In this document: piece after piece, positions 4,695 to 6,030 of the stretch | How the letters are laid out: every line of letters begins with the position of its first letter | Numbering within the stretch: position 1 is the stretch's first letter | NCBI GenBank assembly: GCA_002780205.1 | Contig: PEVQ01000185.1 | Coordinates: 1 to 6,030 of the forward strand | DNA: 6,030 nt | From: Elusimicrobia bacterium CG06_land_8_20_14_3_00_38_11 | GTDB lineage: Bacteria; Elusimicrobiota; UBA8919 | Direction: 5' to 3' | Made by a program: the position numbers and the translations under genes | The notes under the pieces: model-generated | Seen by the model: the letters and a program-made list of their open reading frames with translations, nothing else | Told to the model about the DNA's origin: nothing | Databases searched by the model: none

Positions 4695-6030
4695 AGTTCA
4701 TGTTCATCTGAAAACGAAATCAAAATTATTCTGCGGATGTTCAACTGAATTCGGCAGCGTTCCGAATTCTAATATCTGCCCCGTTTGCACCGGTCAGCCC
4801 GGCACTCTTCCCGTTCTCAATAAAAAAGCCGTTGAATTTGCGGTTTTGACAGGACTTGCAACAAACTGTAAAATTGCAAAACATTCAATCTTTGCACGGA
4901 AAAATTATTTTTATCCGGATTTGCCGAAAAATTATCAGATATCCCAGTATGAACTTCCGCTGTGCGAAAAAGGATTTTTGGAAATAGAAATTGACGGCAT
5001 ACCGAAAAAAATCGGAATTACAAGAATCCACCTTGAGGAGGATGCGGGAAAACTTCTGCATGCAATCGGCTCGCAGGAACTGGATTATTCACTCGTTGAT
5101 TACAACAGGACCGGTATTCCGCTTTTGGAAATTGTTTCCGAGCCGGATATTTCTTCCCCGGATGAGGCGTATCAATATCTGACAAATCTGAAAGCCATTT
5201 TAAGATATATTGGAATTTCCGACTGTGATATGGAAAAAGGTTCGTTGCGATGCGATGCAAATATCTCGCTTCGCATTGTCGGTGAAAAAAAACTTGGGAC
5301 GAAAGTCGAACTGAAAAACATGAATTCATTCAAGGCCATTAGGGATGCATTAAATTATGAAATTGAACGCCAAAAAGAAGCGTTGAATTTGAACGAAAAA
5401 ATTGTTCAGGATACCCGGCTTTGGGACGAAAAATCCGGCGAAACGGTTTCAATGCGTTCAAAAGAGCAGGCACACGATTATAGGTATTTTCCCGAACCGG
5501 ATTTAGCGCCTGTTGAAATTGATGAAAAGTTTCTCAATGATATAAGAAAAAATCTGGTTGAACTGCCGAAGGATAGAAAAAAAAGATTCATAGAAAAATT
5601 CGGATTTTCGGATTACGATGCCGGTGTCCTAACATCTGAAAAATCGCTCGCAGATTATTTTGAATCAGTTGTCAATATAGTAAATGAACCGAAATTAATT
5701 TCCAACTGGATTACGACGGAATTATTGGGGAAATTAAACGCCGAGAATAAAGATATAATCTCCTCACCGGTTTCCTCGGAAAACCTTGCCGAAATGATAA
5801 AACTTATATCAGACGGTACAATTTCCGGTAAAATAGCAAAAACCGTTTTTGAGCAAATGTACAATACCGGGAAAAGCGCTTCCGAGATAGTTAAAGAGCA
5901 GGGACTTGTCCAGATTTCAGACGAAAAAGAAATAGAAAAATTAGTTGGCGAAGCAATTGCTGAAAATCAAAAAGCGGCTGCTGAATTTAAAGCTGGCAAG
6001 CAGCAGGCAATCGGTGCGCTCGTCGGCAGC
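4666..6030 (+). CDS. gatB: GatB, Asp/Glu-tRNA amidotransferase subunit B (3' end missing)
   Basis: GatB binds misacylated Glu-tRNAGln (or Asp-tRNAAsn), activates the acyl group with ATP, and receives ammonia from GatA through a tunnel. The start MNYETVIGLEVHVHL is typical. The zinc-site cysteines C23, C25, C38 and C41 are all present, the last two in CPVCTGQPG. Also present are RKNYFYPDLPKNYQISQY (78-95), the HLEEDAGK metal/active-site block (122-129), the GSLRCDANIS and KVELKNMNS blocks, and HDYRYFPEPDL (270-280). A YqeY-like helical tail follows from about residue 340. The frame is open for 455 codons to the window edge. Family length is about 475-480, so roughly the last 20-25 residues are outside. 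The ATG at 4666 follows AAAGGAGG closely. gatC and gatA are not upstream, so they must lie downstream or elsewhere. Confidence 0.96.
   Translation, partial: MNYETVIGLEVHVHLKTKSKLFCGCSTEFGSVPNSNICPVCTGQPGTLPVLNKKAVEFAVLTGLATNCKIAKHSIFARKNYFYPDLPKNYQISQYELPLCEKGFLEIEIDGIPKKIGITRIHLEEDAGKLLHAIGSQELDYSLVDYNRTGIPLLEIVSEPDISSPDEAYQYLTNLKAILRYIGISDCDMEKGSLRCDANISLRIVGEKKLGTKVELKNMNSFKAIRDALNYEIERQKEALNLNEKIVQDTRLWDEKSGETVSMRSKEQAHDYRYFPEPDLAPVEIDEKFLNDIRKNLVELPKDRKKRFIEKFGFSDYDAGVLTSEKSLADYFESVVNIVNEPKLISNWITTELLGKLNAENKDIISSPVSSENLAEMIKLISDGTISGKIAKTVFEQMYNTGKSASEIVKEQGLVQISDEKEIEKLVGEAIAENQKAAAEFKAGKQQAIGALVGS

Overview
The window looks like chromosomal DNA of an AT-rich, probably anaerobic bacterium. 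Three promoters match the sigma-70 consensus closely (TTGACA/TATAAT-like boxes, each with a 17-bp spacer). Shine-Dalgarno sites are clear for the hemerythrin-like gene, the Nudix gene and gatB. A ferrous-iron importer, a two-cluster ferredoxin-type protein and a hemerythrin-like protein suggest low-oxygen life. The sequence alone does not fix the phylum. My impression of an uncultured Gram-negative lineage (Elusimicrobiota- or Omnitrophota-like) is weak.

Layout. (1) Bases 1-370 hold no gene I can support. They hold a leftward regulatory unit: a near-consensus promoter (327-355), a purine-class riboswitch aptamer (252-316), and an intrinsic terminator (210-256) whose stem uses the 3' strand of aptamer helix P1. 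The gene it controls should lie beyond the left edge. Further left are a hairpin built from repeated AACTAC units and a cluster of inverted and direct repeats. (2) Bases 371-3981 are a tightly packed minus-strand operon in the order hemerythrin-like gene, DUF362/2x[4Fe-4S] gene, feoA, feoB. The genes abut, overlap by 19 bp, or are separated by a short hairpin. (3) Bases 3982-4151 hold two divergent promoters whose -35 boxes touch. They are arranged as a near mirror image around 4046/4047. (4) On the plus strand follow a Nudix hydrolase (GTG start at 4152) and the first 455 codons of gatB, which runs off the right edge. Both genes are preceded by a related GC-rich palindromic element. In front of gatB this element contains the ribosome-binding site.

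How the parts fit. FeoB imports Fe(II) with its small partner FeoA. The co-transcribed hemerythrin-like di-iron protein and the Fe-S DUF362 protein suggest that iron uptake is coupled to Fe-S or di-iron chemistry, perhaps oxygen or NO sensing or handling. That coupling is inference. The Nudix and GatB proteins are housekeeping functions. The most notable finds are the riboswitch, which the protein-coding picture does not show and whose layout predicts ligand-activated expression, and the pair of ribosome-binding-site palindromes.
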